Assembly: GCA_036501145.1 (NCBI GenBank)
Contig: DASYAV010000105.1
Coordinates: 12,994-76,993, forward strand
Direction of reading: 5' to 3'
Source: PALSA-505 sp036501145
GTDB lineage: Bacteria > Actinomycetota > Actinomycetes > Streptosporangiales > Streptosporangiaceae
DNA length: 64,000 nt
Shown: in pieces, positions 24,871 to 33,292 of the stretch
Position numbering within the stretch: position 1 is the first letter of the stretch
Layout of the letters: each line of letters starts with the position of its first letter
The notes under the pieces: model-generated
Seen by the model: only the letters and a program-made list of their open reading frames with translations
Database searches by the model: none
Told to the model about the DNA's origin: nothing
Translations under genes and position numbers: made by a program

Positions 24871-26277
24871 ATGCCACAGCTCGATGTCGTCGTGTTCGGC
24901 GGCGGGACGGCCGGCGTGCACGTCGCCAGCGAGGTGGCCAGGGCGGGCCGCACCGTGGCGGTGGTCGAGGCCGGCCTGGTCGGTGGCGAGTGCCCGTACC
25001 TGGCCTGCATGCCGTCGAAGTCGCTGCTCCAGTCGGCCCGGCGCGGCGAGACCTGGGAGCACGCGGTGGCCCGCCGCGACGAGCTCACCGGCCACCTGGA
25101 CGACACGCCAGCGGCGGCCCGGCTGGCCCAGGCGGGCGTCACGCTGATCCGCGGCCGGGCCCAGGTCAGCAAGCAGGGCGAGGCCGAGATCGAGCCGATC
25201 GCCGTGCCGCCCAGGCCGCGGGACAAGCTGACCGCCGACGCCGCGGAGACCGAGATCACCTCGCTCGGCTACACCGACCTGGTCATCGCCACCGGCAGCG
25301 AGCCGGTGGCGCCGCCGGTGGAAGGGCTGACCGACGTTCCCGCCTGGACCAGCGCGGAGGCGCTCACCTGGCCGGACCTGCCGCGGCGGCTGATCGTGCT
25401 GGGCGGTGGCGCGATCGGCTGCGAACTGGCCCAGATCTACGCGGCGTTCGGCAGCCAGGCCACGCTGATCGAGGCGGAGGACCACGTGCTGCCCGGCGAG
25501 GCGCCGTTCACCGGCGAGATCCTGGCCGACGGGCTGCGCCGGACCGGGGTGGACGTGCGGCTCGGCTCGGCGGCGGTGAAGGCCGAGACGACCGACATCG
25601 GGCTGGCGCTCACGCTGGCCGACGGGAGCAGGATCGAGGCCGACCGGGTGCTGCTGGCCACCGGCCGCAGGCCGCGGCTGAGCGGGCTCGGCCTGGACAA
25701 GCTCGGCATCGAGATCGGGCCCGGCATGGCGCTGCCGGTGGACGCGAACTGCCGGGTGGCCACCCGGCCGCCGTCCGGGCGCGGCCGCCGCAAGCACACC
25801 GGGCAGGTATGGGCGGCCGGCGACGTGACCGGTGTCGCGGCGTACACGCACACCGCCAGCTACCAGGCGCGCATCGTGGCGGCGAACATCCTCGGCGGCC
25901 ACCGCGAGGGCGACTACCGGGCGATCCCGCGCGTCGTCTACACCACCCCGTCGGTGTACACGGTCGGCCTGTCCCCCGCCAGTGCCGCCGCGGCCGGGAC
26001 CGAACTGCGCACCGCGGGCTTCGACCTGGCCGAGACGGCGCGGGCCACCGTCGAGGACGACGACCGGGGCCGGGTGGAGCTGTACGCCGGCCGCGACGGG
26101 CGGCTGGTGGGGGCGGCCGCGGTCGGGCTGTACGCGGAGGACTGGATGGCCGAGATCACGCTGGCCGTGCGGGCCAGGATCCCGCTGGCCACGCTGGCCG
26201 ACGTGGTGCACGCCTTCCCGGCTTACGGGATGGCGCTGGAGCAGCCGCTGCGTGAACTGGCCCAGGCCACGGGCTGA
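24871..26277 (+). CDS. FAD-dependent pyridine nucleotide-disulfide oxidoreductase
   Basis: A 468-residue flavoprotein of the lipoamide dehydrogenase/mercuric reductase family. It has the FAD dinucleotide fold VVVFGGGTAGVHVASEVARAG, redox disulfide GGECPYLACMPSK (C-x4-C) and an NAD(P) fold LIVLGGGAIGCELAQIYAAFGS. The second FAD motif is GQVWAAGDVTG. The usual C-terminal HPT-x-x-E catalytic pair is replaced by HAFPAYGMALEQ, so the His is kept and the Glu shifted. It is therefore not a classical lipoamide dehydrogenase. A mycothiol, coenzyme A or quinone substrate is possible but unproven. Confidence 0.88.
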   Translation: MPQLDVVVFGGGTAGVHVASEVARAGRTVAVVEAGLVGGECPYLACMPSKSLLQSARRGETWEHAVARRDELTGHLDDTPAAARLAQAGVTLIRGRAQVSKQGEAEIEPIAVPPRPRDKLTADAAETEITSLGYTDLVIATGSEPVAPPVEGLTDVPAWTSAEALTWPDLPRRLIVLGGGAIGCELAQIYAAFGSQATLIEAEDHVLPGEAPFTGEILADGLRRTGVDVRLGSAAVKAETTDIGLALTLADGSRIEADRVLLATGRRPRLSGLGLDKLGIEIGPGMALPVDANCRVATRPPSGRGRRKHTGQVWAAGDVTGVAAYTHTASYQARIVAANILGGHREGDYRAIPRVVYTTPSVYTVGLSPASAAAAGTELRTAGFDLAETARATVEDDDRGRVELYAGRDGRLVGAAAVGLYAEDWMAEITLAVRARIPLATLADVVHAFPAYGMALEQPLRELAQATG

Positions 26278-26398
26278 GGGCACCGAAGAGCCGACCCGCC
26301 GGTAACAAACGCGGCGGCTACCTCGGCATAGACGGCTACCGAGTCGTAGGATTACCGGAACGCGGTGGAACCGCCATCGCGCCGACAAAACGGAGACC

Positions 26399-27022
26399 GT
26401 GTTGACCGCAACCCCCGACGCCCGGCCCCGCAGCACCCGGCTGCCAAGGCAGGCCAGACGGCGGCAGTTGCTCGGGGCCGCGCAGAAGGTCTTTGTGTCG
26501 CAGGGATATCACGCCGCCGCGATGGATGAGATCGCCGAGCGCGCGGGAGTTAGCAAACCAGTTCTTTACCAGCACTTTCCCGGAAAGCTCGAGCTGTACC
26601 TGGCGCTGCTGGACGAGAGCACCGATGTGCTGATCGACACGGTGCGCAGCGCGCTCGGTTCCACCACCGACAACAAGCAGCGGGTGGCCGCCACTTTCGT
26701 CGCCTTCTTCGATTTCGTCAGTGGCGCGGGTGAGGCATTCCGCCTTGTCTTTGAGTCAGATCTTGGCAATGAGCCCGCCGTGCGGCAGCGGCTGGACGCC
26801 ACCATGAACGCATGCGCAGAAATGATCAGCAGGGTGATCAGGGAGGACGCCGGCATCCAGGACGACGAGGCGCACCTGCTCGGCATGGGCCTGGTGGGCA
26901 TGGCCAACGTCAGCGCCCGGTACTGGATGAGCACCGGGCAGGACATCCCGAAGGACGCCGCGGAACAACTGCTGACCCGGCTGGCATGGCGTGGCATCAG
27001 CGGCTGGCCACTCACCGGATAG
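26399..27022 (+). CDS. TetR family transcriptional regulator
   Basis: A 207-residue repressor. The HTH is RRRQLLGAAQKVFVSQGYHAAAMDEIAERAGVSKPVLYQHFPGKLELYLALL, with a C-terminal ligand domain of the TetR_C type. Start GTG 26399 (TTG 26402 also possible). It is followed by DUF3107, a MiaE-like protein and a DEAD-box helicase, a gene order I recall as conserved in actinobacteria. Upstream there is a TAGGAT -10 box (26347-26352) and CCGGTAA / TTACCGG arms (26299-26305, 26352-26358), which could be part of an autoregulatory site. Confidence 0.92.
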   Translation: MLTATPDARPRSTRLPRQARRRQLLGAAQKVFVSQGYHAAAMDEIAERAGVSKPVLYQHFPGKLELYLALLDESTDVLIDTVRSALGSTTDNKQRVAATFVAFFDFVSGAGEAFRLVFESDLGNEPAVRQRLDATMNACAEMISRVIREDAGIQDDEAHLLGMGLVGMANVSARYWMSTGQDIPKDAAEQLLTRLAWRGISGWPLTG

Positions 27023-27205
27023 CCGTCACCCGTTCACCTTGAGTAGGTCTACTACAGCGGGCGGCCACTTACCGGATAACGCCCAGTTCGCTGGCGGCAG
27101 AGTAATCCGGGGCTCGGCTGCTTCGCGCTACGCGCTGTGCACGCTAACCTCGGTATACGTAGGCCGCCCAGTCACACCCCCGGGAACTCCGCCGAGAGGA
27201 CAAAC

Positions 27206-27430
27206 GTGGAAGTCAAGATCGGGATGCAGTCCGCGCCGCGCGAGCTCGTCGTGGAAACCGATACCGCGGCCGAGGATGTGGAGCGCGCGCTGTCCAGCGC
27301 ACTCGCCGACGGCGGCCTTTTCGCGCTTCGGGTGGAAAAGAACGGCAAGATTCTCGTTCCGGCGGACAAGATTGCGTACGTGGAGCTCGGCAGCTCCGAG
27401 CCGCGGCGGGTCGGGTTCGGCAACCTCTGA
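27206..27430 (+). CDS. DUF3107 family protein
   Basis: A 74-residue protein starting at GTG 27206 (VEVKIGMQSAPRELVVETD) with AGAGGA upstream. It ends ILVPADKIAYVELGSSEPRRVGFGNL, the DUF3107 signature. The family is actinobacterial and of unknown function. The small beta-rich protein has an N-terminal strand and a hydrophobic central helix, and could be an RNA-binding or ATP-binding accessory. It lies between a TetR regulator and, convergently, a MiaE-like gene. Confidence 0.88.
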   Translation: MEVKIGMQSAPRELVVETDTAAEDVERALSSALADGGLFALRVEKNGKILVPADKIAYVELGSSEPRRVGFGNL

Positions 27431-27463
27431 AGCATCTCCCGCGGGGCGGGCCGGCGGGGGCGG

Positions 27464-28117
27464 TCAGCTGGACAGGCCGAGCGCATTCATCCGTTTCGCG
27501 TGCGCGTCGGTGATCTGGGCGAACATCCGCCCCATCTCGCCGAGCTGGCTCTCCCCCTCGCCGACCAGCAGCCGGGCCAGCGACGGATGCTCCGCGGTGA
27601 CCCGCTGCGCCTGGCTGAGCGCCTCCCCCACCAGCCTGCGCGCCCACAGCGCCAGCCGGCCGGCCACCTTCGGGTCGGCCTCGATGGCCGCGCGTACGTG
27701 CCGCACCGCGAACTGCGCGTGGCCGGTGTCGGCGAGCACCTCCAGCACCAGGGCACGCGGCCCCGGCTGGAGCAGATCGGCCGCGGCCCGGTAGAAGTCC
27801 GCCGCGAAGCCGTCGCCCACGTACGCCTTGACCAGCCCTTCGAGCCAGTCAGACGGCATCGTCCTGGCGTGGAAGCCGTCCAGCGGGGCGGCGAACGGCT
27901 GCATCGCCCGGTCCGGATCGGCGCCGAGCCGCACGAGTTCGGTCTGGATCTTCTCGAAGTGCGAGAACTCCGCCACCGCCATCCCGGCGAGCGCGGCCTT
28001 GTCGGCCAGGGTGGGCGCGAGCGCGCCGTCCTCGGACAGCCGGAAGAACGCGACCAGCTCGGCGTAGGCCAGCAGGCCGTACAGGTCGATGAGGCCGTCG
28101 TCGGGCGAGTCGGTCAC
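27464..28117 (-). CDS. Ferritin-like fold protein (MiaE_2 type)
   Basis: About 217 residues, all-helical, starting at GTG 28117 (VTDSPDDGLIDLYGLLAYAELVAFFRLSEDG). Di-iron ligands are suggested by E-x-x-x-F in AYAELVAFF, EFSHFEKIQTEL (E..H..E) and later DTGHAQFAV and EGESQLGEMGRMF. The family is annotated as MiaE-like, after the tRNA hydroxylase, but its substrate in actinobacteria is unknown. An open frame extends upstream to 28276 without a plausible start. Convergent with DUF3107 and divergent from the helicase. Confidence 0.82.
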   Translation of the reverse strand: MTDSPDDGLIDLYGLLAYAELVAFFRLSEDGALAPTLADKAALAGMAVAEFSHFEKIQTELVRLGADPDRAMQPFAAPLDGFHARTMPSDWLEGLVKAYVGDGFAADFYRAAADLLQPGPRALVLEVLADTGHAQFAVRHVRAAIEADPKVAGRLALWARRLVGEALSQAQRVTAEHPSLARLLVGEGESQLGEMGRMFAQITDAHAKRMNALGLSS

Positions 28118-28387
28118 GGGTGCAGCGTAACGGCAATGCTGGCCAGGCCGGAAAGACTCCCTACGGCAACCCGCGCCCGGCGCGCCGTAAGCGTTCTCTG
28201 GCCGGTCACAGCGTCCCTGGTACACTCTGCATCGACCCGTGACCGGAATGTGGTGGCGCCAGGTCGTGTTGGTCATGTAAGGCGGCCGTTACGGCCGGAC
28301 CTCGCGGTCTACCCCTGAACGACTTTCCCGCGGGCACATTGATGGAGGCTGAAAGCCCTGACCACCCAGACGATTACTGACCAGATT

Positions 28388-29929
28388 ATGCCGGATGACG
28401 AACCCGGTTCGGGCGGGACTGTTCCCGAAGACACCGCGGCCGGCAGCGCCCCGCGGCCCAGCCAGCCAGAGCCTGTCCCGTTCCGCGACCTGGAGGTCGC
28501 CGAGGACATCTGCGCCGCGCTTGATGAGAAGGGGATCCGCACCGCGTTCCCCATCCAGGCGCTGGCCCTGCCGATCGGGCTCGGCGGAAGCGACATCATC
28601 GGCCAGGCCCGGACGGGCACCGGCAAGACGCTCGCGTTCGGGATCCCGCTGCTGCAGCGGCTGGCCGGCGGCGGCCAGCGGCCGCAGGGCCTGGTCGTCG
28701 TGCCGACCAGAGAACTGGCCATGCAGGTCGCCGAGGACCTGCGCATCGCCGGTGCGCGGATCGGCACCCGGGTGCTCACCGTATACGGCGGCCGCGCCTA
28801 CGAACCCCAGGTCGAGGCCCTGCGAGCGGGCGTGGACGTGGTTGTCGGCACGCCGGGCCGGCTGCTCGACCTGACCGGGCAGCACTACCTCGACCTGTCC
28901 GCCGTGCGCACGCTGGTGCTTGACGAGGCGGACCGGATGCTCGACCTGGGTTTCCTGCCCGACGTGGAGCGGATCCTCAAGCTCGTCCCCGACGTGCGGC
29001 AGACCATGCTGTTCTCGGCGACGATGCCGCCCGACGTGGTGACCCTGGCCCGGCAGCACCTGAACCGCCCGGTGCACGTGCGCGCGGAGGGCAGCGACGA
29101 GCCGGAGCACGCGGCGGACAACGAGCAGCACGTGTTCCGCATCCACCACATGGACAAGATCGAGGTGCTGGCCCGTGTGCTGCAGGCTGAGGACCGCGGG
29201 CTGACCATGGTCTTCTGCCAGACCAGGCGGATGGCCGACCAGGTGGCCGAGAATCTGGCCGGACGCGGTTTCGCGGTGGCCAGCGTGCACGGTGACCTGG
29301 GCCAGGGCCAGCGGGAGCGGGCACTGCGTGCCTTCCGCAACGGCAAGGTGGACGTGCTGGTCGCGACCGACGTGGCCGCCCGTGGGCTGGACGTGGACGA
29401 CGTGACCCACGTGGTGAACTACGAGTGCCCCGAAGATGACAAGGCCTTCCTTCACCGCACCGGGCGCACCGGGCGGGCCGGCCGGACCGGGATCGCGGTC
29501 ACCTTCGTGGACTGGCGCGACATGCGCAAGTGGAAGCTGATCGACGCGAGCCTCGGGCTCGGCATCCCTGAGCCGCCGGAGATGTACTCGACATCGCCCG
29601 AGCTGTTCACGACGCTGCGCATCCCGGCGGAGGCGATGGGGACGCTGCCCAGCGCGCAGCGGGCGCGGGCCGGCCTGGACGCTGAGGAGCTCGAGGACAT
29701 CGGCGAGACCGGCCGCACCAGGTCGCGGGGGAACGGTGGAGGACCGCGTGGCAACTCCAGTTCGGGACGCGGCGGCAGGGACGGCAGGCGCGGCAGCGGT
29801 GGGCGCGGTGCCGGTCACGGCTCCGGCGGCGACAAGCCCGCGCAGGGGCAGGCCCGGCAGGGCCGCACCCGGGTGCGCCGCCGTACCCGCCGCGGCCGCG
29901 ATGTCGGCGGCCAGCAGAGCAACGGCTAG
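28388..29929 (+). CDS. DEAD-box RNA helicase
   Basis: ATP-dependent RNA helicase, 513 residues from ATG 28388. Motifs: Q motif FPIQALALPIGL, I ARTGTGKT, Ia PTRELA, II VLDEADRML, III FSATMP, IV VFCQTRR, V ATDVAARGLD and VI HRTGRTGRAGR. The C-terminal 100 residues are a Gly/Arg/Ser-rich, disordered RNA-binding tail. ATG 28388 lacks a ribosome site. In frame ten codons upstream, CTG 28358 lies nine bases after a strong GGAGG (28344-28348), so translation may start there with LTTQTITDQIMPDDEP. A likely leader of about 120 nt follows a TACACT -10-like box near 28230. A strong hairpin follows the gene. Confidence 0.94.
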   Translation: MPDDEPGSGGTVPEDTAAGSAPRPSQPEPVPFRDLEVAEDICAALDEKGIRTAFPIQALALPIGLGGSDIIGQARTGTGKTLAFGIPLLQRLAGGGQRPQGLVVVPTRELAMQVAEDLRIAGARIGTRVLTVYGGRAYEPQVEALRAGVDVVVGTPGRLLDLTGQHYLDLSAVRTLVLDEADRMLDLGFLPDVERILKLVPDVRQTMLFSATMPPDVVTLARQHLNRPVHVRAEGSDEPEHAADNEQHVFRIHHMDKIEVLARVLQAEDRGLTMVFCQTRRMADQVAENLAGRGFAVASVHGDLGQGQRERALRAFRNGKVDVLVATDVAARGLDVDDVTHVVNYECPEDDKAFLHRTGRTGRAGRTGIAVTFVDWRDMRKWKLIDASLGLGIPEPPEMYSTSPELFTTLRIPAEAMGTLPSAQRARAGLDAEELEDIGETGRTRSRGNGGGPRGNSSSGRGGRDGRRGSGGRGAGHGSGGDKPAQGQARQGRTRVRRRTRRGRDVGGQQSNG

Positions 29930-29950
29930 GCCGGTTACCCGCGGACCAGG

Positions 29951-29975
29951 CCCGCTGGGCGAATTGCCCAGCGGG
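29951..29975 (+). terminator. Stem-loop terminator after the helicase gene
   Basis: CCCGCTGGGC and GCCCAGCGGG form a perfect 10-bp stem with the 5-nt loop GAATT, 21 bp after the helicase stop. There is no U-run, as is common for actinobacterial terminators. The next gene begins about 10-25 bp later. Confidence 0.75.
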
Positions 29976-29984
29976 CTGAATTGA

Positions 29985-30914
29985 GTGGGGTGGCCCCACG
30001 TGAGCACACCCCGCTCGATCGATCTTCCCCCGGGGGCGAAGCGGATCACGTTGCACACCGCACGCGGCGAGTTCGCCGCGGTGGAGGCGATGCCGGCCAC
30101 GGGGGTGTGCGAGCGTTACCCGGCCCTGCTCGTCCCGGGGTTCACCGGGAGCAAGGAAGACTTCCTGCCGATCCTGCGGCAGCTCGCCGCGGCCGGGCGC
30201 CGAATCGTGGCCATCGACCTGCGCGGCCAGTACGAGACGCCGGGCACCGACGACCGGGACAGCTACCGGCTGGCCGAGCAGGGCGCCGACATCGGCGCGA
30301 TCGCGGCCCGCCTGCTGGACGAGGGTGACCCGAGAGCGGGCACGGCGGGCCTGCACCTGCTCGGCCACTCCTTCGGTGGGCTGGTGGCCAGGGAGACCGT
30401 GCTGGCCAAGGCGGCCGACATCTGCTCGCTCACGCTGATGAGCTCCGGCCCCGGCAGGCTGAGCACGCCGGCCGCCGATGTGCTCAGCGCGATACTCGAG
30501 CCGCTCCGGGGGCTGGCCGGGAAGCAGCTCGCCGCCCAGGTCAGGCGGCTGTGGGAGCTCCAGCTGGCGCAGCAGGCGGCCGCCGACGGCACGCCGCCGG
30601 GCATCATCGACTTCCTCGGCCGCCGGATGCTGCGCAGCAACCCGGACGGCCTGGCCGCGGCGGCCGAGCAGCTGCTGTCCACCCCGGACCGCACCGCCGA
30701 GCTGGCCGCCGCCGCGCACCTGCCGATCCTGGTGCTGTACGGCGAGTACGAGGACAAGTGGGAGACCCCGGTGCAGGAGAGGATGGCCGCACGGCTGCGC
30801 GCGCAGCGGGTGTGCATTCCCGGGGCCACGCACTCCCCGGCCGTCGAGGCGCCAGAGACCACGGCCAGCGCGCTGAACAAGTTCTGGAACGCGGCCGAGG
30901 CCACCCACCGCTGA
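29985..30914 (+). CDS. Alpha/beta hydrolase (lipase/esterase-like)
   Basis: A 309-residue hydrolase. The oxyanion region is PALLVPGFTGSKEDFLPILRQLAAAGRRIVAIDLRGQYET; the nucleophile elbow is LLGHSFGGLVARE; the acid lies near LVLYGEYEDKWE and the His in IPGATHSPAVEAPE. Substrate unknown. Start GTG 29985 or GTG 30000 (VSTPRSIDLPPG). It directly follows the helicase terminator, so it probably has its own promoter or depends on readthrough. Confidence 0.88.
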   Translation: MGWPHVSTPRSIDLPPGAKRITLHTARGEFAAVEAMPATGVCERYPALLVPGFTGSKEDFLPILRQLAAAGRRIVAIDLRGQYETPGTDDRDSYRLAEQGADIGAIAARLLDEGDPRAGTAGLHLLGHSFGGLVARETVLAKAADICSLTLMSSGPGRLSTPAADVLSAILEPLRGLAGKQLAAQVRRLWELQLAQQAAADGTPPGIIDFLGRRMLRSNPDGLAAAAEQLLSTPDRTAELAAAAHLPILVLYGEYEDKWETPVQERMAARLRAQRVCIPGATHSPAVEAPETTASALNKFWNAAEATHR

Positions 30915-30959
30915 ACCACCGCTGGGCCGGCGCTGGCGCCGGGCGTGCCCCGCGCCCCG

Positions 30960-31886
30960 TCAGCCGCTGATCGTCGCCAGCCCGTCCCAGGGCTTGCGCG
31001 GCTCGGTCGCGGCCCGCCCCTCGGGGCAGTGCTGCTGGTAGTCACACCAGCCGCACATCCGGCCCGGCTGTGGCGGGAACACCCGGTCGATGCCCGGCTG
31101 ATCCAGGCCGCCGCGGTAGGCCTCGTCGGCCGCCGCGCACTCGGCCGCGATGTCCTCGGCCCGGCCCAGCTGGCGGGCCAGCGCCTCGGCACTGTGCTCC
31201 CAGGCCAGCACCGACCCGGTGGGCAGGTGGTGCAGCTCCACCCGGCGGCAGCGGCGCCGCATGACCCGCTCGGCGGCCACCGCGTACAGCGCGAGCGGCA
31301 GCGAGGCGCGCGCGTCGTCGGTGGTCAGCAGGTGCCGGCCGGTCTTGTAGTCCACGACGACGAGCTCGCTGGCCGCCACCTGGCCCGCCGCGCCGCCGTC
31401 GGTGTCCGCGTCCCCGGCCGGCCGCTCGTCTAGCCGGTCGATCCGGCCGGACACCGCGATCCGCTCGGTCCGCGTGGCCACCGTGCGTTCCACCCCGAGC
31501 GGCTCGTCGGCCGGGTCCAGCCGCCGCACGTAGTCCTCGACCAGTTGCCGCGCCCAGCCGCGGTAGGTCAGCGACTGCTCGTCCGCAGCGAACCCCAGGC
31601 CGATCCAGCCCCGGTCGAGCAGGTCACCGGCCCTGGCCACGGTGCGCTGGGCCAGCGGCAGCCGCCACCAAGCCGCCAGCGCCGCGTGCACGCTCGCGCC
31701 CAGGCTGTTGTGCGCCCACGGCGGCCCCTTCTGCGGCGCCGGCCGGTCCAGGTAGCTCATCCGGTACCGCCGCGGGCAGTCCAGCCAGGTGTTCAGCCGG
31801 GTCGGCGTGCAGGTGTACAGCCGCCGCGGCATCCCGTCGAGACCGAGCTGCTCCCCGGCGTGCCCGTTCTGCTTCATTTTTTCCAT
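30960..31886 (-). CDS. RecB-family (PD-(D/E)XK) exonuclease, probable Fe-S type
   Basis: About 308 residues, homologous to the nuclease domain of RecB/AddB/Cas4. Helix I has PTRLNTWLDCPRRYRMSYLDRP, the catalytic His is probably in GASVHAALAAWW, and the nuclease core is VVVDYKTGRHLL (D-Y-K). Cysteines at TWLDCPRRY and in MCGWCDYQQHCPEG give the C...C-x2-C-x5-C layout that holds an iron-sulfur cluster in AddB and Cas4. Standing alone, it is probably a repair or processing nuclease. No helicase or Cas gene is nearby. Start could be ATG 31886, 31877 or 31913. Confidence 0.85.
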   Translation of the reverse strand: MEKMKQNGHAGEQLGLDGMPRRLYTCTPTRLNTWLDCPRRYRMSYLDRPAPQKGPPWAHNSLGASVHAALAAWWRLPLAQRTVARAGDLLDRGWIGLGFAADEQSLTYRGWARQLVEDYVRRLDPADEPLGVERTVATRTERIAVSGRIDRLDERPAGDADTDGGAAGQVAASELVVVDYKTGRHLLTTDDARASLPLALYAVAAERVMRRRCRRVELHHLPTGSVLAWEHSAEALARQLGRAEDIAAECAAADEAYRGGLDQPGIDRVFPPQPGRMCGWCDYQQHCPEGRAATEPRKPWDGLATISG

Positions 31887-31945
31887 TCTGCTGAACGGCT
31901 GCGCCCTGGACACGCGGACACGCCGGCCGCGGCGGGCGACGCCGG

Positions 31946-32593
31946 CTAATCGTCCTCGGCGGGCCCGGCCGAGCCGGCGCTGACCCAGGAGTCGAACCGC
32001 TTCTCCGCGTCCGCCACCGTGGTCTCCTCGCCGTGCCCGGGCAGCACCCGGGTGTCCGGCGGCAGCGTCAGCAGGTACTCCCCCACCGCGCTGACCTGGC
32101 CGGGGAAGTCCGGGTACTCGCCGCAGTACCGGCCCAGGCCGGTGGCCAGCAGGACGTCGCCGGAGAAGACCACGCCGAGGTCCTCGCAGTACAGGCAGAC
32201 CGACCCGGGCGAGTGCCCGGGCGTGTGGATCACCTCGAGCGCCACGTCGGCCACCTCGAACACCCCGCCGTCGGCCATCTCGATGTCCGGGTCCTCGTCG
32301 TGGGTCTCCCGCCAGAACAGCAGGTCCTTCGGGTGCAGCGCGACCGGCGCCTCGTCCCGCTCGGCGACCTCGATGGCCGCGGCCACGTGATCGGGATGCC
32401 CGTGCGTGCAGATGACGGCGACCACCTCGCGGTCATCCACCGCCTCGAGCACCGCCGCGGCGTTGTGCCCGGGATCGACGACGATGACCTCGTCGTTGTC
32501 GCCGATCACCCAGGTGTTGTTCTCCATCGGGTAGAGGTTGCCGTCCTCGGTGATCTCACCCGAGGTCACCACCTGCTCGATCCGCGCGTCCAC
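31946..32593 (-). CDS. MBL-fold metallo-hydrolase (glyoxalase II-like)
   Basis: A 215-residue metallo-beta-lactamase-fold protein. The metal motif is CTHGHPDHVAAA (H-x-H-x-D-H), with further ligands in IHTPGHSPGSVCLY, FSGDVLL and VLPGHGEETT. This layout is that of glyoxalase II-like thioesterases. In a mycothiol-making organism the substrate might be a mycothiol thioester, but this is inference. Single-domain, cytosolic, ATG 32593. Confidence 0.9.
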   Translation of the reverse strand: MDARIEQVVTSGEITEDGNLYPMENNTWVIGDNDEVIVVDPGHNAAAVLEAVDDREVVAVICTHGHPDHVAAAIEVAERDEAPVALHPKDLLFWRETHDEDPDIEMADGGVFEVADVALEVIHTPGHSPGSVCLYCEDLGVVFSGDVLLATGLGRYCGEYPDFPGQVSAVGEYLLTLPPDTRVLPGHGEETTVADAEKRFDSWVSAGSAGPAEDD

Positions 32594-32629
32594 GCTGGCC
32601 CGACCCTTCCTTCGGCTTCCGCTGCGAAG

Positions 32630-33232
32630 TCAGCCCTGTTTCACGAATGCCCGCACAGCCTGGGCGACAAGCTCCACGGCGATGGCGGAGAGCAGCAGGC
32701 CGGCGATCCGGGTCAGCAGCTCTACGCCGTTGTCGGTGAGAATACGGTGGATAACGAAGGCGAACCGCATCGCGAGCCAGGCCGCCACGGCCACCGCGGC
32801 GATGGCCACCGCGAGAGCCAGGGCCTGACCGGCGCCATGTGCCCGCTGTACGAAAAGCATCGTAGCCACGATCGCGCCCGGGCCGGCCAGCAACGGCGTG
32901 CCCAGTGGCACGAATGCCACATTGACCTTCGCGATCTCCTGCTCGGTCGGCTCGGCCGACTGGCCGGTGAGCAACTGCAGCGAGATCAGCAGCATCAGCA
33001 GCCCGCCTGCGCACTGCAGCGCGGGCAGCTGAACGCCCAGGTAGTGCAGCACCGACTGGCCGAACAGCGCGAAGCCGACGATCACCCCGAACGCGACCAG
33101 CGCGGCCTGCCAGGCGAGCCTGCTGCGGTCCCCCGGCGGCCTGCCGCGGGTCAGCCCGAGGAACACCGGCACGGTCCCCGGCGGGTCGATGATCACCAGC
33201 AGGGTGACGAACACCTCCCAGAAGAACCTCAC
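32630..33232 (-). CDS. MarC family integral membrane protein
   Basis: A 200-residue protein with six hydrophobic segments. It opens MRFFWEVFVTLLVIIDPPGTVPVFLGLTRG, the MarC signature (I-D-P-x-G-x-x-P), and the internal repeat PLGTPLLAGPGAIVATML corresponds to the second half. The family function is unsettled (once proposed for drug resistance, later as small-molecule transporters). It lies 36 bp upstream of the MBL-hydrolase gene on the same strand, so the two may be co-transcribed. Confidence 0.92.
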   Translation of the reverse strand: MRFFWEVFVTLLVIIDPPGTVPVFLGLTRGRPPGDRSRLAWQAALVAFGVIVGFALFGQSVLHYLGVQLPALQCAGGLLMLLISLQLLTGQSAEPTEQEIAKVNVAFVPLGTPLLAGPGAIVATMLFVQRAHGAGQALALAVAIAAVAVAAWLAMRFAFVIHRILTDNGVELLTRIAGLLLSAIAVELVAQAVRAFVKQG

Positions 33233-33292
33233 GGCGGGCCACGATATCGGCCCACCAGCCGCCGCGCGCCCCCAGCGCCCGCGGCGGCCCGG

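Noticed and set aside
27040..27056. Second DasR site (GTAGGTCTACTAC)
   Set aside because: The core differs from TGGTCTAGACCA at too many positions and no amino-sugar gene is nearby.
27023..27060. PhoP box (CGTCACCCGTTCACC) after the TetR gene
   Set aside because: Only one GTTCACC unit is convincing, with no second unit at 11-bp spacing.
30960..31886. Cas4 nuclease
   Set aside because: It has the RecB/Cas4-like Fe-S nuclease layout, but no cas1, cas2 or array is present, and solitary RecB-like nucleases are common in actinobacteria.
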